Source of the DNA: an uncultured Xanthobacteraceae bacterium
GTDB lineage: Bacteria > Pseudomonadota > Alphaproteobacteria > Rhizobiales > Xanthobacteraceae
Direction: 5' to 3'
Assembly (NCBI GenBank): GCA_955652925.1
Contig: CATPCO010000528.1
Coordinates: forward strand, 1 to 7,542
Length of the DNA stretch: 7,542 nucleotides
Under the pieces are notes generated by a model. That model ran no database searches. It was not told where the DNA came from and saw nothing but the letters and a program-made list of their open reading frames with translations. Shown here piece after piece: positions 6,233 to 7,542 of the stretch. A program made the translations under genes and the position numbers. Every line of letters begins with the position of its first letter. Position 1 is the first letter of the stretch.

Positions 6233-6466
6233 GTGCAAGCACAATCATTCAGGATAAGCTTTCATAACGAACTTTTGTTTCCTGGTCCACTAACCGACAG
6301 TTGTATTTTCAAGTGTTGTTTGCACGGTGATGCTAGCCCAATGGTGGGATGACAGCACGCCCTAAGAAGATGATCCTGGTGATGTTTCGGCTTGCCCTCG
6401 AAAGCGGCGGCAGCGCGGACCTCCCAGCAGTTACGCGAAGTGCCAGAAGCGGTCATTAGCCCGAGC
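6233..6466. other. Non-coding stretch between the PF04392 gene and its terminator
   Basis: No open frame here shows a recognisable product, a good ribosome binding site or family-like composition on either strand. The part from about 6240 to 6330 is more AT-rich than the neighbouring genes. If the PF04392 transcript runs to the terminator it carries this stretch as a 3' untranslated region of about 235 nt, unusually long. It could hide a small RNA or be decayed coding sequence, but nothing specific is seen. Confidence 0.4.
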
Positions 6467-7456
6467 CTATTCGATCACCTCGTCGGCGAGCGCGAGCAAC
6501 TTGTCCGGCATAGTGAGACCGAGCGTCTTGGCAGTTTTGAGATTGATCGCGAGTTCGTACTTTGTCGGCGTCTGCACCGGCAGGTCCGCCGGTTTCTCGC
6601 CTTTGAGTATGCGATTGATGTACCCGGCGGCACGGCGGTACTGGTCGAGAAGATTATACCCATAGGAGATCAAGCCACCGCTAGTGACGTAGAGTCGTCG
6701 GTAGTAGATGGAGGGCAGTTTGTGCCGAGCCGCAAGCGCGATGATCAGCTCGCGATGGAACACCGCCAACGCGCTCGACGTCACGATCAGGCCGCCATTC
6801 AAGTAGCGCGCGAATGCTGTGACGGCGCGCTCGATTTCACCGGCGTCGCGAACATTGATCGAGCTGACCTCCATGCCGACCGACGGCGCCACGGACTGGA
6901 TAACGGCGAACTGGCCGATCCCAGCGGTTATGGCGGGATCGCGAAGCACCGCGGCCCGCGTCACGCTTGGCGCGGTCTGCTTGAGCAGTTCCACCCATTT
7001 TGCGCTGATGCTGTATTCGAAGGCGATGAAGCCGGTTGCGTTGCCGCCGAGACGAGCCAAGCTATCGACAAAGCCTGCGCCGACCGCGTCGGCGACATTC
7101 ACGAACACGATTGGCACGGTGCGCGTCGCATTCAACAAAGGCCCCATGGCCGCAGTGCCAGAAGCCAAGATGACGTCCGGTGCGAGAGCGACCAATTCCG
7201 CCGCGAATTTATCAATGTCGTTGGCATTACTTCCGGCCCAGCGCGTATCGATCCGCACGCTGCGGCCGTCGGTCCAGCCCAATTGCTGCAATGCTTGCCG
7301 GAACGCCGCGATGCTGGCCTGTGCGTCGGGATCGTCCTGGGTCTGAGCCCCGATGAGCACAGCGATGTGCTGCACGCGGTCTGGTTGCGCGCGCGCCGCG
7401 AGCGGCCACGCGGCTGCGGCTCCACCGATAAGCGTGATGAACTGTCGTCGCCTCAT
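6467..7456 (-). CDS. ABC-type substrate-binding protein, PF04392 family
   Basis: A 329-residue exported protein of the ABC_sub_bind family (PF04392; relatives include the tryptophan-binding TrpX). It would bind a small ligand in the periplasm with a type I periplasmic-binding fold. The N-terminus MRRRQFITLIGGAAAAWPLAARA is a Tat-like signal: RRQF at 3-6, an alanine-rich core, cleavage expected after ARA (21-23). Family marks follow: QHIAVLIG (29-36), F-Q-L-QLGWTDGRSVRID (52-70), PDVILASGT (93-101), TVPIVFVNVADAVGAGFVDSLARLGGNATGF (113-143), KLPSIYYRRLYVTSGGLISYG (246-266), YRRAAGYINRILKGEKPADLPVQTPTKYELAINLKTAKTLGL (273-314) and the final ADEVIE (324-329). Length is normal. The ATG at 7456 is supported by the signal peptide and GGGGGA 4 nt upstream. 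No permease or ATPase is adjacent, so it is an orphan, as many rhizobial members are. The ligand is not predictable. Confidence 0.92.
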   Translation of the reverse strand: MRRRQFITLIGGAAAAWPLAARAQPDRVQHIAVLIGAQTQDDPDAQASIAAFRQALQQLGWTDGRSVRIDTRWAGSNANDIDKFAAELVALAPDVILASGTAAMGPLLNATRTVPIVFVNVADAVGAGFVDSLARLGGNATGFIAFEYSISAKWVELLKQTAPSVTRAAVLRDPAITAGIGQFAVIQSVAPSVGMEVSSINVRDAGEIERAVTAFARYLNGGLIVTSSALAVFHRELIIALAARHKLPSIYYRRLYVTSGGLISYGYNLLDQYRRAAGYINRILKGEKPADLPVQTPTKYELAINLKTAKTLGLTMPDKLLALADEVIE

Positions 7457-7460
7457 GGGT

Positions 7461-7466
7461 TCCCCC
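7461..7466 (-). promoter_or_regulatory. Ribosome binding site of the PF04392 gene
   Basis: On the minus strand GGGGGA ends 4 nt before the ATG at 7456. It is a usable Shine-Dalgarno that is slightly close, and it supports the chosen start. Further upstream, TGAC-gcg-GTCA (7515-7525) is a short perfect palindrome overlapping a TTGACC that could be a -35 box; no matching -10 was found, so no promoter is called. Confidence 0.5.
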
Positions 7467-7542
7467 GGGCAGAGGACTTTTCACCTTAGCACATTAGTGA
7501 CCGGATACGGGGTGTGACGCGGTCAAATCCTGATGTCTGTTA

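Noticed and set aside
5831..6352. Several short open frames in the 5.8-6.35 kb gap (plus strand at 5831-6058, 6016-6267 and 6146-6352; minus strand at 5981-6244)
   Set aside because: They overlap one another, run through repeats and the terminator, have no good ribosome binding sites, and their translations are composition-driven with no motif.
6392..7489. Open frame of 365 residues on the plus strand covering the PF04392 gene
   Set aside because: It mirrors the well-supported PF04392 gene codon for codon and shows no family motif or signal of its own.

Overview
This is a GC-rich window from what looks like an alphaproteobacterium of the Bradyrhizobium/Rhodopseudomonas type. That placement is inferred from three things: the codon bias, three separate periplasmic-binding-protein transport families (one a PF04392 protein of the type that is abundant in that group), and a GTAGCCCG...CGGGGC interspersed palindromic repeat resembling ones common in those genomes. 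No marker gene fixes the genus.

Layout. Positions 71-1051 (+) encode a tripartite-tricarboxylate (TctC/Bug) type solute-binding protein without its TctA/TctB membrane partners. Convergent to it, with a 19-nt gap, is a three-gene minus-strand operon for a branched-chain-amino-acid-type (HAAT) ABC importer, transcribed from about 4446 down to 1071. It consists of a single polypeptide that fuses the two permeases (LivH-LivM), then LivG, which overlaps the fusion's stop codon by ATGA, then LivF. A pair of inverted REP-like palindromes lies between livG and livF. No LivK-type binding protein is adjacent. Divergent from the importer, across a roughly 150-bp promoter region with a perfectly abutting 15-bp tandem duplication, is a 369-residue exported protein (4596-5705, +). 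I do not recognise it; it has a twin-arginine-like signal and a short stretch reminiscent of a lysozyme-like catalytic loop.

Positions 5706-6466 hold no intact gene. They contain a frameshifted, truncated remnant of a LOG-family (lysine decarboxylase-like phosphoribohydrolase) gene on the minus strand, a tandem GGGTGCAC palindrome, a purine-rich tract with AACAGG repeated at about 11-bp spacing, and a convincing minus-strand intrinsic terminator. Positions 6467-7456 (-) encode a classic PF04392 ABC-type substrate-binding lipoprotein-free exported protein, also without a permease or ATPase beside it.

How it fits together. The only multi-gene unit is livHM-livG-livF, which supplies all membrane and ATPase parts of one importer but no receptor in the window. 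The two recognised binding proteins belong to other or distinct families and appear to be orphans. The window is mostly ordinary accessory transport genes. The least explained parts are the divergent exported protein and the repeat-rich gap.
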